In this document: positions 38,816 to 47,611 of the stretch, piece after piece
Layout of the letters: every line of letters starts with the position of its first letter
Position numbering within the stretch: the first letter of the stretch is position 1
Source of the DNA: an uncultured Faecalibacterium sp.
GTDB taxonomy: Bacteria; Bacillota; Clostridia; Oscillospirales; Ruminococcaceae
DNA length: 64,000 bases
Assembly: GCA_934513205.1 (NCBI GenBank)
Contig: CAKSWU010000003.1
Coordinates: 96,209-160,208 of the forward strand
Reading direction: 5' to 3'
The notes under the pieces: model-generated
What the model was told of the DNA's origin: nothing
Database searches by the model: none
Seen by the model: the letters and a program-made list of their open reading frames with translations, nothing else
Program-made: the position numbers and the translations under genes

Positions 38816-40816
38816 GTGGCTATTTTGGAACTGGAACAGGCAAAGAAGCGCGTGGAAGAGCTGCGCGCAGTCATTGAGAAGAATAATCGGCTGTACTACG
38901 ATCAGGATGCACCGGAGCTGGAGGACTTTGAGTACGATGCGCTGACCCGAGAGCTGAAGGCATTGGAGACACAGTTTCCCCAGCTTGTGACAGCGGCATC
39001 CCCCACCCAGAAGGTGGGGGGAACAGCCAGCAGCAAGCTGCCAAAGGTGACCCACACGATCAAGATGGAAAGCCTGCTGGATGCATTTTCCTACGATGAA
39101 CTGCGGGATTTCGACCGCCGCGTGCGTGAAGCCGGTGTGGAGCCGGAATATGTCGTGGAGATCAAGATCGACGGACTTTCCTGCAGTCTGGAGTACGAAA
39201 ACGGCGAGCTGGTCCGGGCTTCCACCCGCGGCGATGGCGTGGTGGGCGAGGATGTGACAGCCAATGTCCGTGCCATCCGCAGCATCCCCAAAAAGCTGAA
39301 GGATGCGCCCGAATTTCTGGAAGTACGGGGCGAGGTGTACATGCCCCATGAAGCATTCCGGCATCTGTGCGCCGAGCAGGAGCTGCAGGGAGCGGCACCG
39401 TTCAAGAACCCACGCAATGCGGCAGCGGGTTCCCTGCGTCAGAAGGATGCAAAGATCACCGGTAGCCGGGGGCTTTCCATCTTCGTGTTCAATGTGCAGC
39501 AGATCCGGGGCAAGACCCTGACCAGGCACTCCGAAAGTCTGGACTACCTCAAAAGCCTTGGTCTGCCAGTCTCGCCGCGCTACCATGTGGTGCACGACAT
39601 TGAGCAGGCCATTGCCGAGATCGAAAACATCGGGCAGAACCGTTCGGCACTGGATTTTGATATGGACGGTGCCGTCATCAAGGTCAATGACTTTGCCCAG
39701 CGGGACCAGATGGGTTCCACCAATAAATTCCCGCGCTGGGCTATCGCCTTCAAATATCCGCCGGAAGTCAAGCAGACCACCCTGCGCAGCATCGAGGTGG
39801 CAGTGGGGCGCACCGGTGTGCTGACCCCGACTGCCTGCTTTGACCCGGTATTTCTGGCAGGCACTACGGTATCCCGCGCTACCCTGCACAACGAGGATTT
39901 TATCCGCCAGTTCGAGTTGCGCATCGGAGACACCATTCAGGTGCGCAAGGCTGGTGACATTATCCCGGAAGTGATCGGTGTCACCCATCATGCAGAGGAT
40001 GCACAGCCGTATGAGATGCCGCAGGTCTGCCCGTCCTGCGGCGCACCGGTGGTGCATCTGGAGGATGAGGCCGCGCTGCGGTGCGTCAACCCGGAATGCC
40101 CCGCCCAGTCTCTGCGCAACATCATCCACTTTGCTTCCCGGAATGCCATGGACATCGAAGGTCTTGGTGTGGCGGTGGCTACGCAGCTGGTGGAAAAGGA
40201 ACTGGTGCACTCGGCAGCTGACATCTACACGCTGACCCGGGAACAGCTTCTGACGCTGGACAAATTCAAGGAAAAAAGTGTAGAAAATCTGCTGACTGCC
40301 ATCCGAAACTCCAAACAGAACAATCTGGACAAGCTGCTGTTCGGCTTCGGCATCCGGAACATCGGTGACAAGGCGGCAGCGCTTTTGGCAGAGAACTTCG
40401 GCACACTGCAGGCCATCCGGGAAGCCACCCCGGAGCAGATCAGCCAAATTGACGGTTTCGGCGGTGTCATGGCGCAGAGTGTTGCAGAATTTTTTGCCAA
40501 GGAAGGCACCACGGATCTTGTGCATCGTCTGGCGGATGCCGGGGTCAATATGCAGTGGAAGGGCGAGCCGAAGGGCGACAAGCTGGCGGGTAAGACGCTG
40601 GTGGTGACAGGCACGCTGGAAACACTTTCCCGCAGCGAAGCGGAAGCACTGATCGTGAAAAACGGCGGAAAAGCCAGCGGCTCAGTCTCCAAAAAGACAG
40701 CCTATGTGGTGGCGGGAACCGCCGCCGGCTCTAAGCTGACCAAGGCGCAGGCACTGGGTGTGCCGGTGCTGACCGAGGCGGAGTTCCTGAATCTGATCCG
40801 GGACGAGAACGCCTGA
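38816..40816 (+). CDS. ligA: NAD-dependent DNA ligase LigA, 666 aa
   Basis: LigA seals DNA nicks with NAD+ during replication and repair. The GTG at 38816 (GGCGGGAGA upstream) is preferred because the frame's upstream ATG (38636) precedes the promoter. The adenylated lysine is K117 in EIKIDG. The zinc finger (CPSC...CVNPEC) follows the OB fold near residue 405-430, then HhH motifs and a BRCT domain at the end (KTLVVTGTLETLSRSEAEALI). Length is standard. It is the first chromosomal gene right of the prophage. Confidence 0.97.
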   Translation: MAILELEQAKKRVEELRAVIEKNNRLYYDQDAPELEDFEYDALTRELKALETQFPQLVTAASPTQKVGGTASSKLPKVTHTIKMESLLDAFSYDELRDFDRRVREAGVEPEYVVEIKIDGLSCSLEYENGELVRASTRGDGVVGEDVTANVRAIRSIPKKLKDAPEFLEVRGEVYMPHEAFRHLCAEQELQGAAPFKNPRNAAAGSLRQKDAKITGSRGLSIFVFNVQQIRGKTLTRHSESLDYLKSLGLPVSPRYHVVHDIEQAIAEIENIGQNRSALDFDMDGAVIKVNDFAQRDQMGSTNKFPRWAIAFKYPPEVKQTTLRSIEVAVGRTGVLTPTACFDPVFLAGTTVSRATLHNEDFIRQFELRIGDTIQVRKAGDIIPEVIGVTHHAEDAQPYEMPQVCPSCGAPVVHLEDEAALRCVNPECPAQSLRNIIHFASRNAMDIEGLGVAVATQLVEKELVHSAADIYTLTREQLLTLDKFKEKSVENLLTAIRNSKQNNLDKLLFGFGIRNIGDKAAALLAENFGTLQAIREATPEQISQIDGFGGVMAQSVAEFFAKEGTTDLVHRLADAGVNMQWKGEPKGDKLAGKTLVVTGTLETLSRSEAEALIVKNGGKASGSVSKKTAYVVAGTAAGSKLTKAQALGVPVLTEAEFLNLIRDENA

Positions 40817-40837
40817 GCACATTTTATAATAGAGCAG

Positions 40838-40882
40838 GACCCCTCTGCGGCTCTTTGGAGCTGACAGAGGGATCTTTTTTTG
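40838..40882 (+). terminator. ligA terminator
   Basis: GACCCCTCTG...CTC (40838-40853) pairs with GAG...CAGAGGGATC (40858-40874), followed by seven T residues. Confidence 0.8.
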
Positions 40883-40909
40883 TGTCCGGTTCTATCCGGA
40901 ATGCAGCAG

Positions 40910-40917
40910 CATATAAT
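40910..40917 (+). promoter_or_regulatory. Possible sigma-E -10 element of the spoIIIA operon
   Basis: CATATAAT lies 36 bases before spoIIIAA, close to the sigma-E -10 consensus CATACAAT; spoIIIA is sigma-E controlled in Bacillus. No clear -35 can be assigned, so the call is weak. Confidence 0.3.
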
Positions 40918-40952
40918 CCTAGCAGATGGTTCAAAGGGAGGAAACGCTGAAA

Positions 40953-41849
40953 ATGGACGAGTACTATCGGGTGGTCCGCGTGCTGCCTGTCTGGCTTGCG
41001 GAACTGCTGGAACAGCTTCCAACCTCACTGGCACGGCAGGTCCACGAACTTCGGCTGCGGACAGGCTGCGGCATCGTTCTAACGATGCAGGGACAGCAAT
41101 GTGCCGCAGAAAGCCTGCCGGAATGCCCGGACGCCCTGCGCGGCATTCGCCTGACGTCCGTTCAAATCGAGGAGATCTTTTATGCGCTCTGCGGCGGGTC
41201 GGTCCACACGCACCAATCAGAGCTGGAGCAGGGGTTTCTGACGACACCGTGCGGCTGCCGCGTGGGCGTTGCCGGGAGATTCGCGAACCGGAACGGTCAA
41301 TTGATCCTGCAGCAGATCACCTCGCTGGATCTCCGCATTGCGCGGGTGATCCCTGCGGTTTTGCCGGACAAACTCCGTTGCATTCTGCAGGGGCATTTTG
41401 TGGGGCTTCTGGTCGTGGGAGAACCGGACAGCGGAAAGACGACCCTTCTACGGCAGATCGCCGCAGAGTTGGCATCACAGCATTGCAGCACAGCAGTGGT
41501 GGACGAGCGGGGCGAACTGTTTGCACCGCAGAACGATCCATGCGAAGGTTCGCTGGACGTTCTGTCTGGTGTCCCCAAAGCGCAGGGGATCCAGATGGCG
41601 CTGCGCACCCTTTCGCCCCGGGTGATCGTGCTGGACGAGCTGGGCACGCTGGAGGAGACCCGGGCGCTGGAGCAGGGATTTTTTAGTGGGGTGGATTTTG
41701 CGGCAAGCGTCCATGGAACGACTGAGGAAGAAGTCCTGCGGCGGCCGCAGGTGCGTTATCTACGCCAGCAGGGGACGCTGCGCGTATTGGTCCTTCTGCA
41801 CGGACGCAGGGCCCCGGGGGTCATCCGGGAGATCCGGGTGCTGGAATGA
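40953..41849 (+). CDS. spoIIIAA: Stage III sporulation protein AA, secretion ATPase, 298 aa
   Basis: SpoIIIAA is the cytoplasmic ATPase of the SpoIIIA-SpoIIQ channel linking mother cell and forespore. Walker A is GEPDSGKTT (156-164, K162); Walker B is VIVLDELGT. Length is close to the Bacillus protein (about 307). ATG 40953 follows GGGAGGAAA. It heads an eight-gene operon, overlapping spoIIIAB by 4 bases. Confidence 0.93.
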   Translation: MDEYYRVVRVLPVWLAELLEQLPTSLARQVHELRLRTGCGIVLTMQGQQCAAESLPECPDALRGIRLTSVQIEEIFYALCGGSVHTHQSELEQGFLTTPCGCRVGVAGRFANRNGQLILQQITSLDLRIARVIPAVLPDKLRCILQGHFVGLLVVGEPDSGKTTLLRQIAAELASQHCSTAVVDERGELFAPQNDPCEGSLDVLSGVPKAQGIQMALRTLSPRVIVLDELGTLEETRALEQGFFSGVDFAASVHGTTEEEVLRRPQVRYLRQQGTLRVLVLLHGRRAPGVIREIRVLE

Positions 41850-42307
41850 TGCTCCATTTTTTGGGAGCAGCTCTTTTCCCGATCTGCGGCTGGCTGGCTG
41901 GAGATGCTGTTTTGCAAACGATCCGGGCCCATCTTCGGGCATTGGAGCAGATCGAACGGCTGCTGCAGCGTATCCGGGCAGAGATCCTATTCCGACAGGC
42001 GGACCTTGGCCTGCTTTATGCACAGCTTTGGCGGGAAGGTTTTTTGACGGTGGAAAGCCCGGCGGGCACCCTGCAGCAGCTGCCGGCGCCAAAGCCGCTG
42101 TCCGCAGAAGAACAACTGTGCTTTGCGGATTGCATGTCCGGTCTTGGCAGGACCGATGCGCAACAGGAATGTCAGCGGCTGGATTACTACATCGCGCGGT
42201 TTCAGCAGTTCCGGCAGCAGGCCGGACAAGAGGCCCGTGCACAGGCCGAACTTCCGCATCGGCTGGGTCTTGCCGCCGGGATGATTCTGATGATCCTTTT
42301 CTTATAA
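41846..42307 (+). CDS. spoIIIAB: Stage III sporulation protein AB, 153 aa
   Basis: The start overlaps the spoIIIAA stop. The protein has a hydrophobic N-terminus, a long helical soluble centre (LEQIERLLQRIRAEILFRQADL) and a C-terminal membrane helix (LGLAAGMILMILFL), the layout of SpoIIIAB, which is related to GspF-type platform proteins. Bacillus SpoIIIAB is about 171 aa. It probably anchors the AA ATPase at the membrane. Confidence 0.9.
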   Translation: MMLHFLGAALFPICGWLAGDAVLQTIRAHLRALEQIERLLQRIRAEILFRQADLGLLYAQLWREGFLTVESPAGTLQQLPAPKPLSAEEQLCFADCMSGLGRTDAQQECQRLDYYIARFQQFRQQAGQEARAQAELPHRLGLAAGMILMILFL

Positions 42308-42326
42308 AAAGCAGGAGGATGGAAAC

Positions 42327-42521
42327 GTGGAGATCGACCTTGTGTTCAAAATCGCAGCCATCGGCATCATCGTGGCGGTGCTCAACCAGCTGTTGATCCG
42401 TTCCGGACGGGAAGATCAGGCTATGATGACCACCCTTGCCGGTCTAGTGGTCGTGCTGTCCATTCTTGTCAAACAGATCAGCGCCCTGTTCGTGACCATC
42501 AAGTCGCTGTTTTCTCTATGA
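42327..42521 (+). CDS. spoIIIAC: Stage III sporulation protein AC, 64 aa
   Basis: GTG 42327 follows CAGGAGG. The two-helix membrane protein (VFKIAAIGIIVAVLNQLLI and AMMTTLAGLVVVLSILVKQI) matches SpoIIIAC (about 68 aa in Bacillus), a small membrane subunit of the engulfment channel. It overlaps spoIIIAD by 4 bases. Confidence 0.92.
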   Translation: MEIDLVFKIAAIGIIVAVLNQLLIRSGREDQAMMTTLAGLVVVLSILVKQISALFVTIKSLFSL

Positions 42522-42901
42522 GCGGGGCACTGACGGTGGCGGCAGTGCTTGTGCTGCTGACGGTGACACAGCTTTTTCTGCAAAAAGAGGCACCGGTCTA
42601 TGCGGCGCTTCTCTCGACAGGCGGGGCACTTTTTCTTCTGCTGCGGCTGAGCGATACGGTCCGGCTTCTGGTCCGGAACGTCAGCCTTCTGGGACAGCAG
42701 GTCGATGGCCAGGCATTTTGCTGTCTGCTGCGCTGTGCCGGGATCCTTCTACTGACCGATTATGTCCGGACCTTCTGCGGGGAAGCCGGGGCTGACTCGC
42801 TGGGATGGTGTGCCGGTCTTGTGGGGCGGTGTCTGGTCCTGACGGCGGCGTGGCCGCTGCTGGAAACACTCTGCCGACAAATCTGGGCGCTGGGAGGGTG
42901 A
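42518..42901 (+). CDS. spoIIIAD: Stage III sporulation protein AD, 127 aa
   Basis: The ATG overlaps the spoIIIAC stop. Several hydrophobic helices are visible (VAAVLVLLTVTQLFL, AALLSTGGALFLLL, CAGILLLTDYV). Length and place agree with SpoIIIAD, a polytopic channel component related to AC. The C-terminus is unusually rich in Cys, Arg and Trp. Confidence 0.88.
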   Translation: MSGALTVAAVLVLLTVTQLFLQKEAPVYAALLSTGGALFLLLRLSDTVRLLVRNVSLLGQQVDGQAFCCLLRCAGILLLTDYVRTFCGEAGADSLGWCAGLVGRCLVLTAAWPLLETLCRQIWALGG

Positions 42902-42902
42902 A

Positions 42903-43940
42903 ATGAAGCTGTCGGGGAGCAACATTCTGTCCGCGCTGTGCACCGCAGGTCTTTCCGGGCTGCCCGGGCAAACGCTGTGGCAGCCGTATCTGGACGCGGC
43001 ACCGGACGTGCAGCGGTTTTCGCAGGACCCGCTGGGCACGCTGCTGTCCCTTTTGCCGTTCCGTCCGCTTCGGATGCTGTCAGAGCTTGTCCGCAGCTAT
43101 GAGGGGGTCTTTCTATTTCTGCTGGCGGTCCTGCTTCTTTCCTTTTTTCTGGGCGAAAGCAGGGACGCCGACCTGTTGGAACTGATATCGGTGGCAGGCT
43201 GCGGAGTACTTTCCTGGGGGAATCTGACCGGTCTTGCACAGCAGCTGTGTGAGAAAATGACTGTTTGGAAGAACTTTCTTCTGGGCTTTTTGCCAGTGTA
43301 CAGCGGCGTTCTGACTGCAGGCGGGGAGACGCAGGCAGGAACTGCTGCCTGTGGACTTCTGCTCTCCGGGCTGTGCTTTCTGGCACAGTGCACCGCCCTG
43401 TGGGCCGGACCGCTTTTGAAATGCTACTTTGCCGTCAGCATGGCCTGCTGCATCAGCACCCGAAAGGGCCTTTCGGATGGATGCTGTTCCATGGGAAAGC
43501 TGCTCCGAAAAGGTCTTGGCCTTGCCGGAAAACTGTTTGCGATCCTGTTGGGGCTGCAGCGGGTGGCAACGCTGCAGCTGGACCGAACCGCCCTGCGGAT
43601 GGGGAAACTGCTGACCGGGAGCGTACCGGTGATCGGGGATGCGCTCAGCGGTGCCGCAGACGCCATTCTTGCTGGGATGCAGCTGCTCAAAAGTGCGCTG
43701 GGACTTGCCGGTATCGCACTGCTGGGGGTGGAATTTGTCCCGTTATATCTCACCCTTCTGCTGCATCTTGCGCTGCTGCAAGGCTGCATCTTTCTGTGCG
43801 ATCTGGCAGAAAACGAGCGGTGTAAGGCTTTGTTTTCCTGTCTGGCAGAGGCGGTCCGCTGCATGGCTGCGGTAACGGCATTGTTCTTCGGGCTGATGGC
43901 AACAGGCGTCGCGGTCCTGATGGTGGCAGGGGGGTCATAG
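42903..43940 (+). CDS. spoIIIAE: Stage III sporulation protein AE, 345 aa
   Basis: ATG 42903 lies just after the spoIIIAD stop, with GGGAGGGTG upstream. The protein has about seven to eight membrane segments (GVFLFLLAVLLLSFFLG, KNFLLGFLPVYSGVLTAGG, AVTALFFGLMATGVAVLMV). FLPVYSGVL-type sequence is a conserved mark of SpoIIIAE. At 345 aa it lacks much of the N-terminal soluble part of the Bacillus protein (about 399 aa). Confidence 0.9.
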   Translation: MKLSGSNILSALCTAGLSGLPGQTLWQPYLDAAPDVQRFSQDPLGTLLSLLPFRPLRMLSELVRSYEGVFLFLLAVLLLSFFLGESRDADLLELISVAGCGVLSWGNLTGLAQQLCEKMTVWKNFLLGFLPVYSGVLTAGGETQAGTAACGLLLSGLCFLAQCTALWAGPLLKCYFAVSMACCISTRKGLSDGCCSMGKLLRKGLGLAGKLFAILLGLQRVATLQLDRTALRMGKLLTGSVPVIGDALSGAADAILAGMQLLKSALGLAGIALLGVEFVPLYLTLLLHLALLQGCIFLCDLAENERCKALFSCLAEAVRCMAAVTALFFGLMATGVAVLMVAGGS

Positions 43941-43942
43941 AG

Positions 43943-44425
43943 ATGCGCGTATTGCAGACCTTTACGGCGGCGTTCTGCCTTTCCTGCATTTGTGCAGAGA
44001 CGATCAGCCTTCTTGTGGGCAGCGGCTGGGCACGCCGATGCATAAAAACGCTGGCGGGGGTATATATTCTAGTAGTTTTTCTGCAGCTTCTTCCAACGGC
44101 TTTTCCTGCCTTTGACAGGCTGACCGAGGTACAGGCAGAACCGGTCCAGTTCTCCGGGCTGGAAACGCAGATCCTTTCTGCGGCACAGTCTCGTCTGGAG
44201 CAGGAAATGGCTGCGGTTTGCTGCGAGAAATACGGAGTGTCGGCGGCAGTGTCGATCCAACTGGACCAGAACGAGGGGGAACTGCATGCATCGCAGGTGG
44301 TGTTGACCGTACCGGAGGGGAGCGACCCGGACGCCTGCCGGGCGGCTGCGGAGGAACTTCGGCAGCAGCTTGGCGTGGAGCCTGTGCTGCGGACGGCATC
44401 GGATGAGGAGGGAAAAACCGGATGA
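43943..44425 (+). CDS. spoIIIAF: Stage III sporulation protein AF, 160 aa
   Basis: ATG 43943 follows AGGGGGG two bases after spoIIIAE. Two N-terminal hydrophobic helices (TFTAAFCLSCICAETISLLVG and LAGVYILVVFLQLLP) are followed by a soluble domain ending in a ring-building-motif type fold (SAAVSIQLDQNEGELHASQVVLTVP). Shorter than Bacillus SpoIIIAF (about 206 aa). Overlaps spoIIIAG by 4 bases. Confidence 0.87.
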   Translation: MRVLQTFTAAFCLSCICAETISLLVGSGWARRCIKTLAGVYILVVFLQLLPTAFPAFDRLTEVQAEPVQFSGLETQILSAAQSRLEQEMAAVCCEKYGVSAAVSIQLDQNEGELHASQVVLTVPEGSDPDACRAAAEELRQQLGVEPVLRTASDEEGKTG

Positions 44426-44925
44426 AAGAAGCACCTTTCTCCCTGACGGAAAAGCTGAAAGCTCCCCGGGGGCGGACGGCACTTGCGGCGGGGATCGGGC
44501 TGCTGGCGATGCTGCTGATCTTCTTGTCCGAGCTGTTTCCGTCTCAGCCAAAAGCGGCAGTTTCTGCTGACCGCAGTCAGGACACTGCAGCCTATCAGAG
44601 CCAGCTGGAACAGCGGCTGGAAAAACTGATCGCGCAGATGCACGGCGCAGGAAAGACTACGGTGATGATCACGTTGGAAACAGGGGAGGAGTCGGTCTAT
44701 GCGGTGGACACGCAGTCCGGAGAACTTCAGAACCAGAGCACCCATGTCCTGCTGGACGACGGCACCGCCCTGACCGAGACGGTCTGCCTGCCGCAGGTCC
44801 TGGGGGTCGCAGTGCTGTGCGAGGGCGGCGGGAACGCCCATGTCGCATCGCGCATCACGGAGATGCTTGGTGCGCTGCTGGACCTTCCGTCCAACCGGAT
44901 CTGTGTGGAGCAGCGCGATCCGTGA
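44422..44925 (+). CDS. spoIIIAG: Stage III sporulation protein AG, 167 aa
   Basis: The start overlaps the spoIIIAF stop. One membrane helix (ALAAGIGLLAMLLIFLSELF, about 19-38) precedes a periplasm-type domain (EKLIAQMHGAGKTTVMITLETGEESVYAV, later GVAVLCEGGGNAHVASRITEML). In Bacillus SpoIIIAG forms the large ring in the intermembrane space. The loop-rich middle of the Bacillus protein (229 aa) is shortened here. Confidence 0.9.
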   Translation: MKEAPFSLTEKLKAPRGRTALAAGIGLLAMLLIFLSELFPSQPKAAVSADRSQDTAAYQSQLEQRLEKLIAQMHGAGKTTVMITLETGEESVYAVDTQSGELQNQSTHVLLDDGTALTETVCLPQVLGVAVLCEGGGNAHVASRITEMLGALLDLPSNRICVEQRDP

Positions 44926-44963
44926 ACCGTTTACAGCCGCTGGAACAGAAGGAGGAACATCCG

Positions 44964-45581
44964 ATGAGAGCACTTTCCAAAAACACCCGCCGGGCAACGG
45001 CGGTCACACTGACAGCAGCACTGGTGATCGCCGTCTACCTAAACTGGCAGTACGCCCGCGCCGACCCCATCGGAACGGAGGAGGCGCAGATGACCGCAGC
45101 CGAGGTGGAAGAACCGGTCTCGGCGGGGACGGTCCTGGATGCACTGCCTACGGAAGCCGAAGCAGAGTCCAGCGTGAGCCGGAATTACGGCGAGGCACAG
45201 CTGGTCAGCGTGGCAAATGACAGCGGCGCGCAGTTTTTTGATCAGGCACGGCTCAAGCGGGAAAAAGCCCACGATGAAGCACTGGATACCATCCGCAAGA
45301 CCCTGAAGTCCTCGTCCCTTTCTGCGCAGGAAAAGAAGGAGTACACCGAACAGATGACGGCGGGGCTGGAGGACCTGAACGCGGAAAATGAGATCGAGAC
45401 ATTGATCCGGGCAAAGGGCTTTGCAGACTGCCTGTGTTTTTTGCAATCCGGTCGGGCGGATCTGACGGTTATGACGTCCGGGCAGCCTCTTACGGCGGCG
45501 CAGGTGGCGCAGATCCGGGACATCGTGATTCGCAAAAGCACTGTATCGGCACAAAATATCACGGTGGTGGAAGTGAAATGA
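44964..45581 (+). CDS. spoIIIAH: Stage III sporulation protein AH, 205 aa
   Basis: AAGGAGG precedes ATG 44964. A membrane helix (ATAVTLTAALVIAVYLNWQYA) is followed by an extracellular linker and an EscJ/PrgK-like ring-forming domain at the end (RADLTVMTSGQPLTAAQVAQI, VSAQNITVVEV). SpoIIIAH binds SpoIIQ across the intermembrane space. No spoIIQ is in this window. It ends the operon; the gap to asp23 contains a sigma70 promoter. Confidence 0.92.
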   Translation: MRALSKNTRRATAVTLTAALVIAVYLNWQYARADPIGTEEAQMTAAEVEEPVSAGTVLDALPTEAEAESSVSRNYGEAQLVSVANDSGAQFFDQARLKREKAHDEALDTIRKTLKSSSLSAQEKKEYTEQMTAGLEDLNAENEIETLIRAKGFADCLCFLQSGRADLTVMTSGQPLTAAQVAQIRDIVIRKSTVSAQNITVVEVK

Positions 45582-45622
45582 CCATTGTTTTTTGCCCGGA
45601 GGCAGAGTTTTTGAATCAAGTA

Positions 45623-45652
45623 TTGAAATCGAACCCGTGTTGATGGTATAAT
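45623..45652 (+). promoter_or_regulatory. Promoter of the asp23-nusB operon
   Basis: TTGAAA (45623-45628), 18-base spacer, TATAAT (45647-45652). A small hairpin GCAGACGATGCCGTCTGC (45729-45746) lies in the leader, without a T-tract. Confidence 0.75.
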
Positions 45653-45768
45653 AACACTATCAATCGAAAGTGATGTTGTCCTGCAGATCGCAGGATCTTC
45701 TCGGGCAGGACGAACTCAGACAGAAAAGAGCAGACGATGCCGTCTGCTTTTGAATGGAGGACAACACA

Positions 45769-46140
45769 ATGGATTTGCAGAATACGGGCCTTCAGGGCGG
45801 CACCCTTCAGATCTCTACCGAGGTGCTGGCAAAGATCGCACGCTGCGCTGCGCTGGAGATCAAAGACGTTGCCGAAGTCTCCTGCGGCAGACAAAATAAA
45901 AAGTTTGCAAGCTTTCTGGAAGCTTCCAGCATCCAGAACCCTGTTGTGGTTGAGATGCGTGACGGCACTGCAAACATCACCCTGCATCTGATGATGCGCT
46001 TTGGTGCATGCATTCCTTCCGTGGCAGAAAAGGTTCAGGAGAACGTGAAGAATGCCGTGCAGAACATGACGAATGTGACGGTCAGCCGTGTGGATCTTGT
46101 GATCGCCGGTCTTGCCGATGCGGACGGCGCACAGCAGTGA
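45769..46140 (+). CDS. Asp23/Gls24-family protein (DUF322), 123 aa
   Basis: GGAGGACAAC precedes ATG 45769, preferred over 45754. The protein (LQISTEVLAKIARCAALEIKDVAEVS, VEMRDGTANITLHLMMRFGACIP and VAEKVQENVKNAVQNMTN) is a clear Asp23 family member, a small envelope-stress associated protein often encoded upstream of nusB in Clostridia. Its molecular role is unknown beyond membrane association through AmaP-like partners in staphylococci. Confidence 0.9.
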   Translation: MDLQNTGLQGGTLQISTEVLAKIARCAALEIKDVAEVSCGRQNKKFASFLEASSIQNPVVVEMRDGTANITLHLMMRFGACIPSVAEKVQENVKNAVQNMTNVTVSRVDLVIAGLADADGAQQ

Positions 46141-46226
46141 TCTCACCCACAAAAACAGAGCAAAAAAGAAAAGCTCCTTCTTTGCCAGATCGGACAGGGA
46201 AGGGGCCGTATTGCGAAAGGAACAGT

Positions 46227-46673
46227 ATGGAAAACATTTTACCCCGTAGAGAAGCACGCGAAAATGCCTTTTTGCTGGCGTTTTCCCAGACGTTTGGCGA
46301 CATCCCGCTTGCAGAGGCCATTATGAACCATGAGGAAAATGACGAAGAGCATCCCGTGGACGGTTTCAGCAAGCATTTGCTGAACGCATACTTCGATCAT
46401 TCTGCAGAAGTGGATGATGAGATCCGCGCGCACCTGCGCAACTGGACCATGGAGCGCCTGCCCCGTGTCAGCCTGACCGTGCTGCGTCTGGCTGTGGCAG
46501 AAATGCTGTTTGGCGGCGAGAACAAGCCCGGCGTTGCTATCAACGAGGCAGTGGAGCTGACCAAAAAATATGGTGCCGATGAAGATTATCAGTTCGTGAA
46601 TGGCCTGCTGGGTGCAGTGGCCCGTGACCATGACCTGAATGACGAAGCCGCAGCGGAGTCGGCTGAGCAGTGA
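46227..46673 (+). CDS. nusB: Transcription antitermination factor NusB, 148 aa
   Basis: GCGAAAGGAA precedes ATG 46227. RREARENAFLLAFS at the start and VAINEAVELTKKYG, FVNGLLGAVAR at the end are NusB signatures. NusB with NusE binds boxA in rRNA leaders to allow antitermination. Length is normal. Its stop overlaps the GTG of the following TsaD-like gene. Confidence 0.95.
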   Translation: MENILPRREARENAFLLAFSQTFGDIPLAEAIMNHEENDEEHPVDGFSKHLLNAYFDHSAEVDDEIRAHLRNWTMERLPRVSLTVLRLAVAEMLFGGENKPGVAINEAVELTKKYGADEDYQFVNGLLGAVARDHDLNDEAAAESAEQ

Positions 46674-47611
46674 GCCGTTATACGCTTGGGGTCGATACGA
46701 GCAACTATGCAACCTCTCTGGCGGTGTTTGACACAGCCGGAGAGGTTGTTTGTGCTAAAAAACGTTTTCTGCCGGTAAAGGCCGGGCAGCTGGGCCTGCG
46801 GCAGAGCGATGCGCTGTTCCACCACACTGCGGCACTGCCGGAAATGCTGCGGGAACTGGCGCAGGAGTTCGACCTGACACAGATCGGTGCGGTTGGCGTC
46901 TCGCATAAACCTCGTCCGGTGGAGGGTAGTTATATGCCCTGCTTTCTGGCAGGAGTCAGTGCGGCGACGGCGTTTGCCGAAGCCCGCGGCATCCCGCTGG
47001 TGCTGACCACGCATCAACAGGGACACGCAGCTGCGGCTCTGTTTGCCGCCAAAGGCGAGCAGTTGTTCACCGAAAAAGTGCTGCTGTTCCATATTTCCGG
47101 CGGCACCACCGATCTGTTGCTCTGCGATCAGGTGCGCAGCATCACTACTCTTGGCACCAGCACCGACCTTTACGCCGGGCAGGCTGTGGACCGGGTGGGC
47201 GTCAAGCTTGGATTTGCGTTCCCGGCTGGAGCGGAAGTCTCCCGCGCTGCCGCCCGCTGCGAAGATGAGATCCGTCCCCGTTCCAGCGTGAAGGGGATGC
47301 AGTGCAGCCTTTCCGGCTTGGAAAATCAGTGCAACGCTTTGCTTGCTGCGGGTCAAAGCCCGGAATATGTCTGCAAATACTGCCTGCTCTGCGTTGCGGA
47401 CACGGTGGTAAAAATGACCCGCGCCGCACAAAAGGAATATCCCGGTCTGCCGGTGGTCTGTGCGGGCGGCGTGATGAGCAGCGATGTCATCCGCAGCTGG
47501 GTGCAGCAGCGTCTGCCCGGGGTCTATTTTGTCCCGGGGCAGTATTCCAGCGATAATGCCATCGGCGTGTCCATCCTTGCGGCGCGGGAGGCGGGATTAT
47601 GGCTGAAGTAA
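46670..47611 (+). CDS. TsaD/Kae1-like protein (peptidase M22 family paralogue), 313 aa
   Basis: GTG 46670 overlaps the nusB stop. The ASKHA-type start TLGVDTSNYATSLAVFD and the metal-site HQQGH (near residue 110) match the TsaD superfamily; FHISGGTTDLLL is the phosphate-binding loop, and CAGGVMSSDVI the late one. The usual TsaD motif is HxEGH, and other positions differ, so this is likely a clostridial paralogue rather than the tRNA t6A enzyme itself. It lies in the nusB-xseA operon. Confidence 0.75.
   Translation: MSRYTLGVDTSNYATSLAVFDTAGEVVCAKKRFLPVKAGQLGLRQSDALFHHTAALPEMLRELAQEFDLTQIGAVGVSHKPRPVEGSYMPCFLAGVSAATAFAEARGIPLVLTTHQQGHAAAALFAAKGEQLFTEKVLLFHISGGTTDLLLCDQVRSITTLGTSTDLYAGQAVDRVGVKLGFAFPAGAEVSRAAARCEDEIRPRSSVKGMQCSLSGLENQCNALLAAGQSPEYVCKYCLLCVADTVVKMTRAAQKEYPGLPVVCAGGVMSSDVIRSWVQQRLPGVYFVPGQYSSDNAIGVSILAAREAGLWLK

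Noticed and set aside
38648..40525. 625-aa minus-strand open frame opposite ligA
   Set aside because: Shadow of ligA; composition and lack of start signals do not support a gene.
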